Positions 17,207 through 25,288 of a stretch of 64,000 nt of DNA are shown in pieces (within the stretch, counting starts at the first letter, position 1; the number at the start of each line of letters is the position of its first letter). The notes under the pieces were generated by a model. It did not search any database, was not told where the DNA came from, and saw only the letters and a list, made by a program, of their open reading frames with translations. The position numbers were made by a program, and so were the translations under genes. Source of the DNA: Kitasatospora sp. SolWspMP-SS2h (lineage in GTDB: Bacteria; Actinomycetota; Actinomycetes; Streptomycetales; Streptomycetaceae); NCBI RefSeq assembly GCF_003259315.1, contig NZ_QLLT01000002.1, positions 310,001 to 374,000 of the forward strand, in the 5' to 3' direction.

Positions 17207-18001
17207 TCAATCCCCGGTGCCGCGTCCGCCCGGCCCCCGCCCGGCCGTTGCCGCTACCGCCGATGCCGCCACCGCCGTTGCCGATGCCGATGCCTCAGCC
17301 TCCAGCGCCGCCGGGGTCACCGAGGTCACCGCCCAGCGCGCCGCCGCCTCCACCGCCGCCACGCCCTCCGCCAGCTCCCGCCAGCCGTCGGAGAGCACCG
17401 CCACCAGCGTCCCGGCCCCCACCGCGCCGGTGCTGTTGACCACCCACCGCCCGGTGGCGCTGCGCGGCAGCCAACCGTTCTTCAACCGGACCCCGTCCCC
17501 GTGCCCGCCCGCCGCCGACACGCCCCACGCCTGCTCGGCCACCACCCGCCCCATCAGCGCGGCCAGCCACTCCCGCCCGGGCAGCGCCCCCGCTGCCGCC
17601 CCCGGCCCCGCCACCCCCGGACCCGCCGCCGCCCCGAAGACCTGCCGCAGCAGCCGCACCCGGTCGCCGGCGCTCGTCCGGGTCAGCCCCCAGTACCCGT
17701 CCCGCCCGGCGACGGTCTCCACCAGGCCGAGCGCCCGGTACGCCGCGTCCAGCCCGTCGGCCCCGCCCACCAGCAGGTACAGCTCGCTCGCCGCCGCGTT
17801 GTCGCTGCGGACGATCGACAGCTCCGCCAACTCCCGCTGCCCGTCGGTCAGGCGGCCCTCCCCGCCGTGCCGCAGCAGCAGCGCCGCGACCAGGTCGACC
17901 TTCACCGTGCTCGCCGTCACGAACAGCCCGCCGCCGCGCACCGCCGCCGCGCCCGTCCCGGGCACCACGGCCGCCACCGCCAACCGCCCACGCCGCTCCA
18001 C
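17207..18001 (-). CDS. Class A beta-lactamase-fold serine hydrolase
   Basis: 264 aa with the penicillin-interacting motifs: SxxK at S31-K34 (TASTVKVDL), SDN at S66-D67-N68 (VRSDNAAASELY), and a KNG in place of KTG (RLKNGWLP). The start is set by a perfect AGGAGG at 18008-18013, 6 nt before GTG 18001. The frame is open further up to 18166, but that part is Gly/Arg-rich and repetitive. With this start the catalytic Ser is only 31 residues in and no signal peptide exists, so the enzyme looks cytoplasmic, unlike secreted beta-lactamases. Such actinobacterial proteins are usually called serine hydrolases; resistance should not be assumed. Divergent from the SseB gene. Confidence 0.78.
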   Translation of the reverse strand: MERRGRLAVAAVVPGTGAAAVRGGGLFVTASTVKVDLVAALLLRHGGEGRLTDGQRELAELSIVRSDNAAASELYLLVGGADGLDAAYRALGLVETVAGRDGYWGLTRTSAGDRVRLLRQVFGAAAGPGVAGPGAAAGALPGREWLAALMGRVVAEQAWGVSAAGGHGDGVRLKNGWLPRSATGRWVVNSTGAVGAGTLVAVLSDGWRELAEGVAAVEAAARWAVTSVTPAALEAEASASATAVAASAVAATAGRGPGGRGTGD

Positions 18002-18157
18002 CGGCCACCTCCTCCGCCCGTACCGCCCGCCTGCACTGCCTGCACTGCCTGTACCGCCTGTACCGCCTGCACCAGCCCGGACCGCCCACCTGCCCGCGCG
18101 CCCGCCCGCACCGCCGCCGGAGCCGTCTCCGCGATCCGCCCCGAGGTAAACGTGGCA

Positions 18158-18163
18158 TACCCT
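18158..18163 (+). promoter_or_regulatory. -10 element (TACCCT), leaderless start of the SseB gene
   Basis: TACCCT ends 6 nt before GTG 18170, so the transcript probably begins at the start codon. The rest of the divergent gap (18002-18157) contains 9-bp direct repeats (CTGCACTGC/CTGTACCGC, about 18030-18070). Confidence 0.55.
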
Positions 18164-18169
18164 CACGGG

Positions 18170-18922
18170 GTGGAGCGCAAGAACATCCCCAACCCCGGGT
18201 TCGCCGAGGACGACGGCACCGCCGACCCCGCCCTCGCCGCGGCCCTCGCCGCCTGGCAGCAGGACCCGGCCACCGAGCCCGACCTGCTCGCCGCCCTCAC
18301 CCCGAGCCGGTTGATGGTGCCCATCGTGGCACTGCTCGGCGAGGTCGAGGTGGGCGCCGACGGGCACCGGCACGAGAAGACCAGCGACATGGCCGTCCCC
18401 GTCGTGGAGGCCCCCGACGGCCGCCGCGCCCTGCCCGCCTTCACCTCGCTGGCCACCATGGCCGCCTGGCGCCCGGACGCCCGCCCGGCCCCGACGGTCG
18501 CCCCGCAGGCCGCGATGGTGGCCTTCGCCGAGCGCGCCGACACCCTGCTGATCGACCCGGCGGGCCCGGTCACCTACCAGCTGTCCGGCGCCCGCCTGCG
18601 CGCCGTCGCGGAGAACCGCCGCCACCTCCCGCCGCACCGCGACCCCGAGGTGCAGCAGGCCCTGCGCACCCTGCTCGCGGCCGAACCCGCCGTCACCGCC
18701 GCCCACCTCGCCCCGGCCGCCGACGCCGACGCCACCCTGGCGCTGGTCCTGGCCGACCCGGCCGCCGACCCCGCCGCCGTCCAGGCCCTCGCCGCCCGCC
18801 TCGGCCCGGCGCTGGCCGCCGACCCGGCCCTCCGCCTCCGCCTCGACCGGGGCCTCCAGCTGGCCTTCCTGGCCCGCCGCCCGGACCGGCCGCCGTTCTA
18901 CGTTGCGAACACGAACGAGTGA
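18170..18922 (+). CDS. SseB family protein
   Basis: 250 aa. SseB N-terminal domain with KNIPNPGFAEDDG, LTPSRLMVPIVALLGE, EKTSDMAVPVVEAPDG and the ALPAFTS strand, followed by a helical Ala-rich C-terminal part. Function in actinobacteria is not known; in enteric bacteria the domain family is linked to serine sensitivity. Start GTG 18170 fits the -10-like TACCCT 6 nt upstream; a GTG at 18152 with GAGG upstream is an alternative. It ends FYVANTNE. Confidence 0.85.
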   Translation: MERKNIPNPGFAEDDGTADPALAAALAAWQQDPATEPDLLAALTPSRLMVPIVALLGEVEVGADGHRHEKTSDMAVPVVEAPDGRRALPAFTSLATMAAWRPDARPAPTVAPQAAMVAFAERADTLLIDPAGPVTYQLSGARLRAVAENRRHLPPHRDPEVQQALRTLLAAEPAVTAAHLAPAADADATLALVLADPAADPAAVQALAARLGPALAADPALRLRLDRGLQLAFLARRPDRPPFYVANTNE

Positions 18923-19044
18923 AGTGGGACAACCGAAGTTCGTGTCCGGAGTGGTGCGTCCGGGGGCATGCCGCCGCTCGGTACGTTGAGGTCTCCCGGG
19001 CCCGCTGACGACCCGTCAGCGGGCCCCGTACCGGAGGAGACCCC

Positions 19045-19398
19045 GTGTTCTCTAGGACCAAGCGGACCGCCTTCTCGGCGGCCCTGGCGTTCGCCGCCGC
19101 CACCGCCCTCACCGTCGTCGTACCGAGCGGCGAGGCCTACGCCATCAACCACATCGAGTGCAAGGGCGGCGAGAACTACCTCAAGATCTGGTCCCACCTC
19201 GACGGCAAGCAGAGCGTCGACTGCTACGCCAACGCCGGCCGGACGGACTTCGGCAACTGGTGGGTCGACCGGATCTCCACCGGCAACAACGACCTCATCT
19301 ACTACGACGCCAACGGCGACTCGGTGAAGATCACGCGCTGGCACGACATCACCTTCCCCAACCACCCGCCCCGGGTGAAGTCCATCCAGATCCTCTGA
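19045..19398 (+). CDS. Small secreted beta/gamma-crystallin-like protein
   Basis: 117 aa with a Sec signal peptide (residues 1-33, cleavage after AYA) and an 84-residue mature domain with two Cys (C39, C60). The pattern YLKIWSH, DCYANAG, WWVDRISTGNNDLIYYDANGDSVKI, RWHDITFPN matches the beta/gamma-crystallin-type fold of the Streptomyces killer-toxin-like (SKLP) group. Such proteins are small, stable and secreted; some inhibit fungi, but toxicity is only a possibility here. GGAGGAG precedes the GTG by 6-7 nt. Monocistronic. Confidence 0.78.
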   Translation: MFSRTKRTAFSAALAFAAATALTVVVPSGEAYAINHIECKGGENYLKIWSHLDGKQSVDCYANAGRTDFGNWWVDRISTGNNDLIYYDANGDSVKITRWHDITFPNHPPRVKSIQIL

Positions 19399-19433
19399 CC
19401 CCGCCCGCCCCGCCCCGTCCCGCCCCGCCCCGC

Positions 19434-19467
19434 CCCGCCCCGCCGCCCATCGTGGCGGCGGGGCGGG
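19434..19467. terminator. Bidirectional hairpin between the crystallin-like and phospholipase C genes
   Basis: Perfect 14-bp arms (19434-19447 and 19454-19467) with a 6-nt loop between two convergent stop codons. It is preceded by a CCCCG tandem run and followed by two copies of a GCGGGACGGCGTCC direct repeat. Confidence 0.7.
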
Positions 19468-19502
19468 ACGGCGTCCGGGGGGCGGGACGGCGTCCGACGG
19501 CG

Positions 19503-22500
19503 TCAGCCGGTGATCGGGCGGACGTCCAGGCGGACGTGGTCCACCGCCCAGTACCAGTTGTTGCCCGCGTCGTACATCCGGAACCTCAGGGTGACCGTCC
19601 GGGCCCCGGCGGGGACGGCGAACCGGCGGGTGACGGAGGCGTTCTCGGCGTCCTGGCCGGCATTGTCGTTGCCGGTGGCGTCGCTGCTGTAGAAGAGCAG
19701 CCGGGCCTCCTCGCCGGTGTCGAACACCGCCGTCACGGACGCCTTCTGCGGGGCCTCCTGGCGGTAGTGCGAGTCGAAGGCGAGGTATAGCGAGTCGGTG
19801 CCGGCCGGGACGGGGACGGCGGGGGAGACCAGGGTGGAGTCGAACCTGCCCCGGGCCGAGGGGGAGCCGTTGTCGTCCCAGTCGTCGGGGTCGGCGACGG
19901 CGAGCACGCCCAGGCCGCGGGTGAAGTTGCCGCGGTCCTGCCCGGCGGGGGCGGACCACGCGCGCTTGGTGTGGAAGGTCCAGCCCTGGAGGCGGACGGT
20001 GCCCTGCGGCATGCCGGGCGCGTTGACCACCGACCAGCCGGCGGGGGCCTGGGCCGTCCAGCCGAGCACGCCGGAGACCGGGACGAGGGCGGGGGCCAGC
20101 GACTCGAAGTCCTCGCCGAGCAGGTACCCGGCCATCGACGGGGCGGTGCGGGCCGCCACCTCGCCGTCGGCGACGGCGTACCGGTCGGCGGCCGTGCCGC
20201 GCGCGGTGACCAGCAGCCGGGAGGCGGCGGCGGGCGCCGCGGGCACCCGGACCTCCCACTCGGCGTCGGCGCTCGCGCCCGCGGCCAGTGCGGCGGGCGG
20301 CGCGGTGACCACGGTCGGGGCCGGCCACCCGGCGGGCAGCAGCGGGGCGAGTTCCAGGGCGGTCAGGTCGGCGGTCGCGGTGAGCCGGGCCTTGAGCCGG
20401 GCGGGTCGGCCCGGCAGCAGGACCGCCTCGTCGACGGTCGCGGACGCGGAGCCCAGCGCGACGTCGAGCAGCAGCGGGTCGGCCAGGCCCATCGCCGGGT
20501 CGGTGGACCCGACGGCCTGGTGCGGCAGCCGTCCGGCGCGCCGGAACCGGTAGCGGGCGTCGTCCCGGGCGGTGACCACGACGTCGTACCAACCCTCCTT
20601 GCCCACCGGCAGGTTGACCACCGCGGACTCGCCCGAGCCGAGCCGCACCTCGCGCTGCCCGCCGCCGTACGCCAGGTCGCCGATGGTCATCACCCGGCTC
20701 ACCGGCGTCCGGTTGGCGACCTCCACGGCCAGCTGCCACCCGCCGCCGCCGTCCTCGGAGACCGAGGTCTCGTACGAGCCCGCCGCGTCGCCGCGCAGGT
20801 GCCACAGCGCGCCGTTCGGGCCGTGCAGGCGCAGGTCGTAGCCGTCGGGGCCGAGCTGCCAGGTGTCGGAGAGCTTGCCCTTGACGCCCACCGTGTAGTG
20901 CCGCGGCGCGCTGCCGGGCTCGGGGTAGGCGGCGATCACGGCGCCCTGCCGGCCGGGGTTGGCCAGGTCCAGGGTGAGCACGCCCTTGCGGACCCGGGCC
21001 TTGACCTGGAGGTGGTACGGGACGGGCCGGGCGGTGCGGGTGCCGCGCTGCTGCTGCGGGGCGCGCTGCGGCGCGGGGACGGTCGGGGCGGGCAGCTTGC
21101 CGGTGTCGGTGACCTTCTGCCGGTTGCCGGAGGTGTCGGGCAGCTCGGGCCAGGCCGGGTCCTGCCCGGAGAAGTCGAAGACGTCGGTGAGGTCGCCGGT
21201 GACGGCCCGCCGCCAGGGCGAGATGTTCGGCTCGGCGACGCCGAAGCGCCGCTCCAGCAGCCGGATCACCGAGGTGTGGTCGTACACCGTGGAGTCGACC
21301 GCGCCGCCGCGGGTCCACGGCGAGACCACCACCATCGGCACCCGCACGCCCAGGCCCATCGGGTACGGCCCGGACACCAGGGTCTCCCCGGCGGGCAGCG
21401 TCGCCGACCAGCCCGGTGAGCCGTCCGCGTTCCGCACCCGGTAGCGGCCGTCCTGCCCGACCACCCGGTGGTACGTCGAGCCGCCCTTGCCGACCCGCAC
21501 CACCACCTCGCCGTCCACCGGGACGGTCGACGCGCCGCGCCCGGCGGCCAGCGGCGGGACGGGCGGCAGCTGGTGGTCGAAGAAGCCGCCGTGCTCGTCG
21601 TAGTTGAGGATGAACACGGTCTTCGCCCACACCTCCGGGTGGGCGGCCAGCGCCGCCAGCAGCCGGGCGGTGAGGTGCTCGCCGTTCGGCGGCGCGTAGT
21701 TGGCGTGCTCGGACAGCGCGGCGGGCGCGACCAGCCAGGACACCTGCGGCAGCCGGTCGTCCCGCACGTCGTTCGCGAACGCCTCGACCAGCGCGTCGCC
21801 CATCGCGAACGGGTCGCCCTTCTTCGCCGGGTCGCCGACCGCTCGCAGCCCGCGCTCGTACAGCGCCGAGCCCGGCTCGGCCCGGATGAAGCTGGTGAAC
21901 CAGGCGAGCGCGTTGTCGTCGAAGTTGTCCAGCGCCTGGTAGGTGCGCCAGCTGACCCCGGCCCGCTCCAGCCGCTCCGCGTAGGTAGTCCACTCGAAGC
22001 CCGCGGCGGGCTCGGAGTTGTCGGTCACCGGCGTGTCGCGGACGGTGCCGCCGCTGGTGCCGGTCATCAGGTGCTCGCGGTTGGTGTTGGTGTTGCACTG
22101 CACCGAGGCGTAGTACGCGTCGCAGGTGGTGAACACCGAGGCCAGCGCGTGGTAGAAGGGCATGTCGGCCGACTCGTAGTAGCCCTGGCCGAGCCAGCCC
22201 GAGGAGCGCCGGGTGACCGAGCCGTCGGCCAGCCCGTCGTTCCAGGCGTTCATCGAGTCGACGTAGCCGAAGGCCGGCGCGCCCTGCTGGTAGGCGCTGG
22301 TGTGGGCGGCGTTCATCGGGTACGGCAGCAGGTAGCCCTCGGGCCGGGACGGGTCGGGCTGGTGGAACACCGAGCGGCCGTTGACGCCGCGCACCGCGGC
22401 GCGGTCCCCGAAGCCGCGCACGCCGGGCAGGGTGCCGAAGTAGTGGTCGAACGCCCGGTTCTCCTGCATCAGGACGACCACGTGCTGGATGTCCTCCAGC

Positions 22501-22637
22501 CTGCCGGGTCGGGCGGGGGCGGCCAGCGCCTGACGGACGCTCGGCGGCAGCGCGGACAGCACGGCCGCCGCAGCGGCGCCGCCCAGCAGGGTGCGGCGCG
22601 ACAGCGCGGGGCTCGGACGCGACGGTTCGGGACTCAT
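19503..22637 (-). CDS. Phosphocholine-specific phospholipase C, Tat-exported, with extra C-terminal domain
   Basis: 1044 aa. Twin-arginine signal (SRRTLLGGAAA, R14-R15), then the acid-phosphatase-like phosphoesterase domain: IQHVVVLMQENRAFDHYFGTLPG, GTSGGTVRDTP, FILNYDEHGGFFDH and MVVVSPWTRGG. These motifs mark the PlcC/PlcN family that cleaves phosphatidylcholine or sphingomyelin. After ~650 residues come two beta-domains of the family and then an NPCBM-like beta-sandwich, plus a final ~200-residue segment (FESLAPALVPVSGVLGWT...) making it longer than the usual ~700 aa. GAGGAG lies 6 nt before the ATG. Expected to be phosphate-regulated, but no PHO box was identified. Confidence 0.9.
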   Translation of the reverse strand: MSPEPSRPSPALSRRTLLGGAAAAAVLSALPPSVRQALAAPARPGRLEDIQHVVVLMQENRAFDHYFGTLPGVRGFGDRAAVRGVNGRSVFHQPDPSRPEGYLLPYPMNAAHTSAYQQGAPAFGYVDSMNAWNDGLADGSVTRRSSGWLGQGYYESADMPFYHALASVFTTCDAYYASVQCNTNTNREHLMTGTSGGTVRDTPVTDNSEPAAGFEWTTYAERLERAGVSWRTYQALDNFDDNALAWFTSFIRAEPGSALYERGLRAVGDPAKKGDPFAMGDALVEAFANDVRDDRLPQVSWLVAPAALSEHANYAPPNGEHLTARLLAALAAHPEVWAKTVFILNYDEHGGFFDHQLPPVPPLAAGRGASTVPVDGEVVVRVGKGGSTYHRVVGQDGRYRVRNADGSPGWSATLPAGETLVSGPYPMGLGVRVPMVVVSPWTRGGAVDSTVYDHTSVIRLLERRFGVAEPNISPWRRAVTGDLTDVFDFSGQDPAWPELPDTSGNRQKVTDTGKLPAPTVPAPQRAPQQQRGTRTARPVPYHLQVKARVRKGVLTLDLANPGRQGAVIAAYPEPGSAPRHYTVGVKGKLSDTWQLGPDGYDLRLHGPNGALWHLRGDAAGSYETSVSEDGGGGWQLAVEVANRTPVSRVMTIGDLAYGGGQREVRLGSGESAVVNLPVGKEGWYDVVVTARDDARYRFRRAGRLPHQAVGSTDPAMGLADPLLLDVALGSASATVDEAVLLPGRPARLKARLTATADLTALELAPLLPAGWPAPTVVTAPPAALAAGASADAEWEVRVPAAPAAASRLLVTARGTAADRYAVADGEVAARTAPSMAGYLLGEDFESLAPALVPVSGVLGWTAQAPAGWSVVNAPGMPQGTVRLQGWTFHTKRAWSAPAGQDRGNFTRGLGVLAVADPDDWDDNGSPSARGRFDSTLVSPAVPVPAGTDSLYLAFDSHYRQEAPQKASVTAVFDTGEEARLLFYSSDATGNDNAGQDAENASVTRRFAVPAGARTVTLRFRMYDAGNNWYWAVDHVRLDVRPITG

Positions 22638-22867
22638 CGGGGGCTCCTCGTACACGGTGCCGGGCTCCGTTGCTCCCCGGCCGTGACCATTGGTAGGCGG
22701 CCCAGGTGGACCGGACCGGTGCGGCGGATGACGCGCGGATGACACCCGGGGCACAACCTGTACAGACATCTTGGCGAGGGTGCCGCGGATGACCGGATGA
22801 CCGGCCCGCCCCGTCCGGTGTAAGCTTCGCAGGCCGATATCAACCCTTACCGAATCTGGAGTGCAGC

Positions 22868-23572
22868 ATGTCCGAGGACGCCACCCTCCCCGAACTCGTC
22901 CGGGCCTGGGTCAGCGGCTGGACGGTCTCCCGCGGCGCCGCCGACCCCGCCCCCGAGCCCTGGGGCTGGAGCATCGACGTCGGCCAGGCCCGCCACGTGC
23001 GGCGCCACGTGCTGCCCGCCCCCGCCGAGGCGGACGTCCGCAAGCTCGGCGAGGCCGCCGCCCCCTGGACGTGGCTCAAGCTGTTCGCCGAGGAGGAGCG
23101 GGTCCTGCCCTGGATCGGCCCCGGCTGGCACCAGGACGCCCCCGGCCACCTGATGACCGTTCACCTGCGCCCCGAGCGGCCCGCCGTCCCGGCCGGCTAC
23201 CGGATCACCACCTGGAGCCGCGGCGGCACCGTCCGCGCCCTGGTCCGCACCGCCGACGGCGCCTTCGCCGCCCGCGGCCAGGTCGGCCTGGCCCCCGCCA
23301 CCCCGCTCGGCGGCCGGGTCGACGCCCCGCTGCTCGCCGTCGCCGACCAGATCGAGACCGCCCCCGAGCACCGCCGCCGCGGCCTCGGCTCGCTCCTGAT
23401 GCGCACCCTGCAGAACGAGGCGCACGCGGCCGGCGCGCGCACCGCCGTGCTGGTCGGCACCACTGAGGGCCGCGCCCTCTACACCAGCCTCGGCTGGACG
23501 TCGCGCTCCCCGATGACCGGCTTCTGGTACGACCCCGCGACGCCCGCCGACCGCCCGCACGGCGGCTCCTGA
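22868..23572 (+). CDS. GNAT family N-acetyltransferase
   Basis: 234 aa. The acetyl-CoA binding motif is clear (QIETAPEHRRRGLGSLLMRTLQNEAHAAG, about 156-186), followed by LVGTTEGRALYTSLGW. The N-terminal half (about 1-95) has many Trp residues and replaces the first GNAT strands with a less conserved domain. The acceptor substrate is unknown. Single gene; a perfect long hairpin follows it. Confidence 0.85.
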   Translation: MSEDATLPELVRAWVSGWTVSRGAADPAPEPWGWSIDVGQARHVRRHVLPAPAEADVRKLGEAAAPWTWLKLFAEEERVLPWIGPGWHQDAPGHLMTVHLRPERPAVPAGYRITTWSRGGTVRALVRTADGAFAARGQVGLAPATPLGGRVDAPLLAVADQIETAPEHRRRGLGSLLMRTLQNEAHAAGARTAVLVGTTEGRALYTSLGWTSRSPMTGFWYDPATPADRPHGGS

Positions 23573-23577
23573 CGCAA

Positions 23578-23618
23578 CGGTGCCCGTCCGGAGGGGTGCG
23601 GACTCCGGACGGGCACCG
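23578..23618. terminator. Strong hairpin between the GNAT and DUF5999 genes
   Basis: Sixteen-bp perfect stem (23578-23593 with 23603-23618) and a 9-nt loop, 6 nt past the GNAT stop; serves the two convergent genes. Confidence 0.8.
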
Positions 23619-23677
23619 GGCGGGATTCGCGCGAGAGGGGAGAGCGCGGGGCGGGGAAGCGCGGGGGAGCGGGAGGT

Positions 23678-23869
23678 TCAGGCGGCGATCAGCAGGCTCC
23701 GGCGCGGGGCGATCACCCGGCCGTCCGGCAGCAGCTCGCCGGTGTCGTCGAACAGCAGCACCCCGTTGCAGAGCAGGCTCCAGCCCTGCTCGGGGTGGCG
23801 GGCGACCGGAACGGCCGCCTCCCGGTCCGCCGAGTCGGCGGGCGGACACTCGGTTCGGTGCTGGCACAT
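23678..23869 (-). CDS. DUF5999 family small protein
   Basis: 63 aa. MCQHRTECPPADSADREAA then HPEQGWSLLCNGVLLFDDTGELLPDGR is the DUF5999 pattern of Streptomycetaceae. Cys/His-rich at the N-terminus (C2, H4, C8) with another Cys mid-protein, suggesting possible metal binding, but no function is known. GAGG lies 9 nt before the ATG. Its upstream region holds a perfect hairpin (see separate entry). Confidence 0.85.
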   Translation of the reverse strand: MCQHRTECPPADSADREAAVPVARHPEQGWSLLCNGVLLFDDTGELLPDGRVIAPRRSLLIAA

Positions 23870-23898
23870 CCTTGTACCTCGCTTCGCTGAAAATCTGG

Positions 23899-23920
23899 GC
23901 CGGTTCAGGTGTGAACCGGC
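23899..23920. promoter_or_regulatory. Perfect inverted repeat upstream of the DUF5999 gene
   Basis: Arms GCCGGTTCA/TGAACCGGC (23899-23907 and 23912-23920) with a 4-nt spacer, 30 bp before the start codon on the minus strand. GGTTCA-N4-TGAACC would suit a dimeric repressor, or fold as a hairpin in the 5' leader. Confidence 0.55.
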
Positions 23921-24065
23921 GTCAGCCGGGTAGGACGATGGGTCCGCGACCCGACCGACACCAGTGTCCGGCTCCGCGGGCGCTCGCGCAGCCATTTGGT
24001 GACATGCGCCACAGAAGAACCCGCGAGATCACCCGAGCGGGTGGCGGCCGACCCGGTCCACGCAC

Positions 24066-24117
24066 GGACGGGCCATGCCGGCCCGATCCGATCGGATCAG
24101 TGCGGCATGGCCCGTCC
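24066..24117 (-). terminator. Long nested hairpin downstream of the uncharacterised 229-aa gene
   Basis: Perfect 15-bp arms (24066-24080 and 24103-24117) enclose a second perfect 14-bp palindrome GATCCGATCGGATC (24085-24098). It lies 112 nt after the stop of the minus-strand gene starting at 24919. With 23899-23920 and the 9-bp repeats at 24200-24230 it accounts for the structure in the 360-bp gap 23870-24229; no gene is seen there. Confidence 0.65.
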
Positions 24118-24199
24118 GGGTGGTGCGGGTCCATTTCCGGGAGTTGTCAACCGGCCGCCGGGCCCGCCGACCCCGGCGGCGCGGTCCACCCGATCAACG

Positions 24200-24235
24200 C
24201 AATCGATGCGATCGGTGCGATCGGTGCGATCAACC
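24200..24235. repeat. 9-bp tandem repeats (TGCGATCGG type)
   Basis: About four imperfect copies of a TGCGATCGG-like unit run into the stop codon of the next minus-strand gene. Short and low complexity. Confidence 0.5.
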
Positions 24236-24919
24236 GATCAGCGCGGTCGGCCGGGCCGCGGGTGAGCGCTCCAGCCGGGCCAGCAGCTCGGCGGCGGGCA
24301 GCGCCTGGTGCGCGGCCACCCCGAGCGGGGCCGGGGCCAGCGGGATCAGCAGGTCCTCCCCGGGCTGGCCGCCGTGCAGCCACAGCGCCGAGGCGTAGTG
24401 CTCGGGCAGCGACAGCAGCCGGGGCTCGTACCGCGCGGGCGTGCCGTGGGTGAGCTGCCAGGCCTGGCTCAGCGCCCGCACGGTGGAGTCGAGGAACGGG
24501 CCGGCGCTCAGGTGGGAGAAGACCGGGCCGTCGGCGCCGTCGACCACCTCGGCGGCGGCCACCACCTCCTCCAGCCCGTCCCCGGTGAACTCCCCGACGG
24601 CCAGCGGCCCGCGCTCCGTGCGCCGGTCGCCACCGCCGGTGGCTACGGCCGTGCAGCCGCCGTGTCCGCAGGGTGCGGGCGCCGCGTCGTCGGCGGTGCT
24701 CGCGCTCAGCAGGAAGCGCCAGCCCGTGCGGTCGGCCCCGGCCAGCCGGGGCGCGGGCCCGTGCAGGGCGTGGACGGGCAGGGCGAGCAGGGGGCGGAGG
24801 CGGCCGGCGCCGTGCGGTGGCACGGCGGCCGAGGGTGGCACCGCCGCCTCCGCGGGGGCGAGGGCGGAGAGCGCGGCGCGCAGTGCGCCGACCGGGGGCT
24901 GGGGCAGGTGCAGGGTCAT
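24230..24919 (-). CDS. Uncharacterised protein, 229 aa
   Basis: I do not recognise the family. The protein starts MTLHLPQPPVGALRAALSALAP, has a small Cys/His cluster (APCGHGGCTAVA, about 84-95), an acidic helix (GLEEVVAAAEVVDG), and FSHLSAGPFLDSTVRALSQAWQLTHGTP. No signal peptide or membrane helix. Codon bias and length indicate a real gene. GAGAGG about 10 nt before the ATG supports the start. It is followed by a strong hairpin and preceded by a 369-bp gap. Confidence 0.65.
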   Translation of the reverse strand: MTLHLPQPPVGALRAALSALAPAEAAVPPSAAVPPHGAGRLRPLLALPVHALHGPAPRLAGADRTGWRFLLSASTADDAAPAPCGHGGCTAVATGGGDRRTERGPLAVGEFTGDGLEEVVAAAEVVDGADGPVFSHLSAGPFLDSTVRALSQAWQLTHGTPARYEPRLLSLPEHYASALWLHGGQPGEDLLIPLAPAPLGVAAHQALPAAELLARLERSPAARPTALIG

Positions 24920-25288
24920 GGCTGAGTCGCCTCTCCGTGCGAGATCGGCGTGCCGTTGCGGCATACCGGCACGGCACCGACGTGAGGGAGGTCTGGCCGT
25001 GTCCGGTTGTGCGCGGGGCGCCGAGTGGGTGGGCGGGTCGTCGACGAGATCCCTCGGCATCGGGGGTGACTCGGACGGCCTGGACCGGGCCTGAGCGGCG
25101 TGCGAATTCCATTCGAACAGGCGCGCAGGGTGACCTTCATATCACGTTCAGTTGCCCGGTTCAAGTCGGGAAATCACTGACGGAACGTCAGGATCACTGT
25201 CTCGCGCGGGTGTTCGCATCGTGGGCTATCGATCTTCGACCGGGGCATGATGCTCAGGCACTGTCGACCGAGAGGAGGGAAGGCACCC
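24920..25288. other. 369-bp intergenic region before the GCS2-type gene
   Basis: No convincing gene. The right half (about 25090-25210) is clearly less GC-rich than the surroundings, as expected of promoters, and holds a perfect TGACG-GAA-CGTCA dyad (25178-25190, extended to CTGACG/CGTCAG) flanked by direct ATCACTG copies. Divergent promoters for the two flanking genes are likely here. A GAGGAGG ribosome site sits just before GTG 25289. Confidence 0.5.

Noticed and set aside
17207..18001. Antibiotic-resistance beta-lactamase
   Set aside because: No signal peptide at the supported start and KNG in place of KTG; only the fold is supported.
18027..18080. CTGCACTGC/CTGTACCGC repeats as a possible CRISPR or regulatory array
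   Set aside because: Nine-bp units without spacers; simple repeats in a low-complexity stretch before the serine hydrolase gene.
19045..19398. Confirmed killer toxin
   Set aside because: The beta/gamma-crystallin-like fold is seen, but toxicity of individual members is not predictable from sequence and no immunity gene is adjacent.
19395..19447. CCCCG tandem run as a functional repeat
   Set aside because: It mainly forms one arm of the bidirectional terminator hairpin and is otherwise simple GC-rich repetition.
18898..22098. A 1066-codon minus-strand frame across the phospholipase C gene
   Set aside because: It is frame-shifted relative to the phospholipase C motifs and gives only Arg/Pro/Ala-rich sequence without domains.
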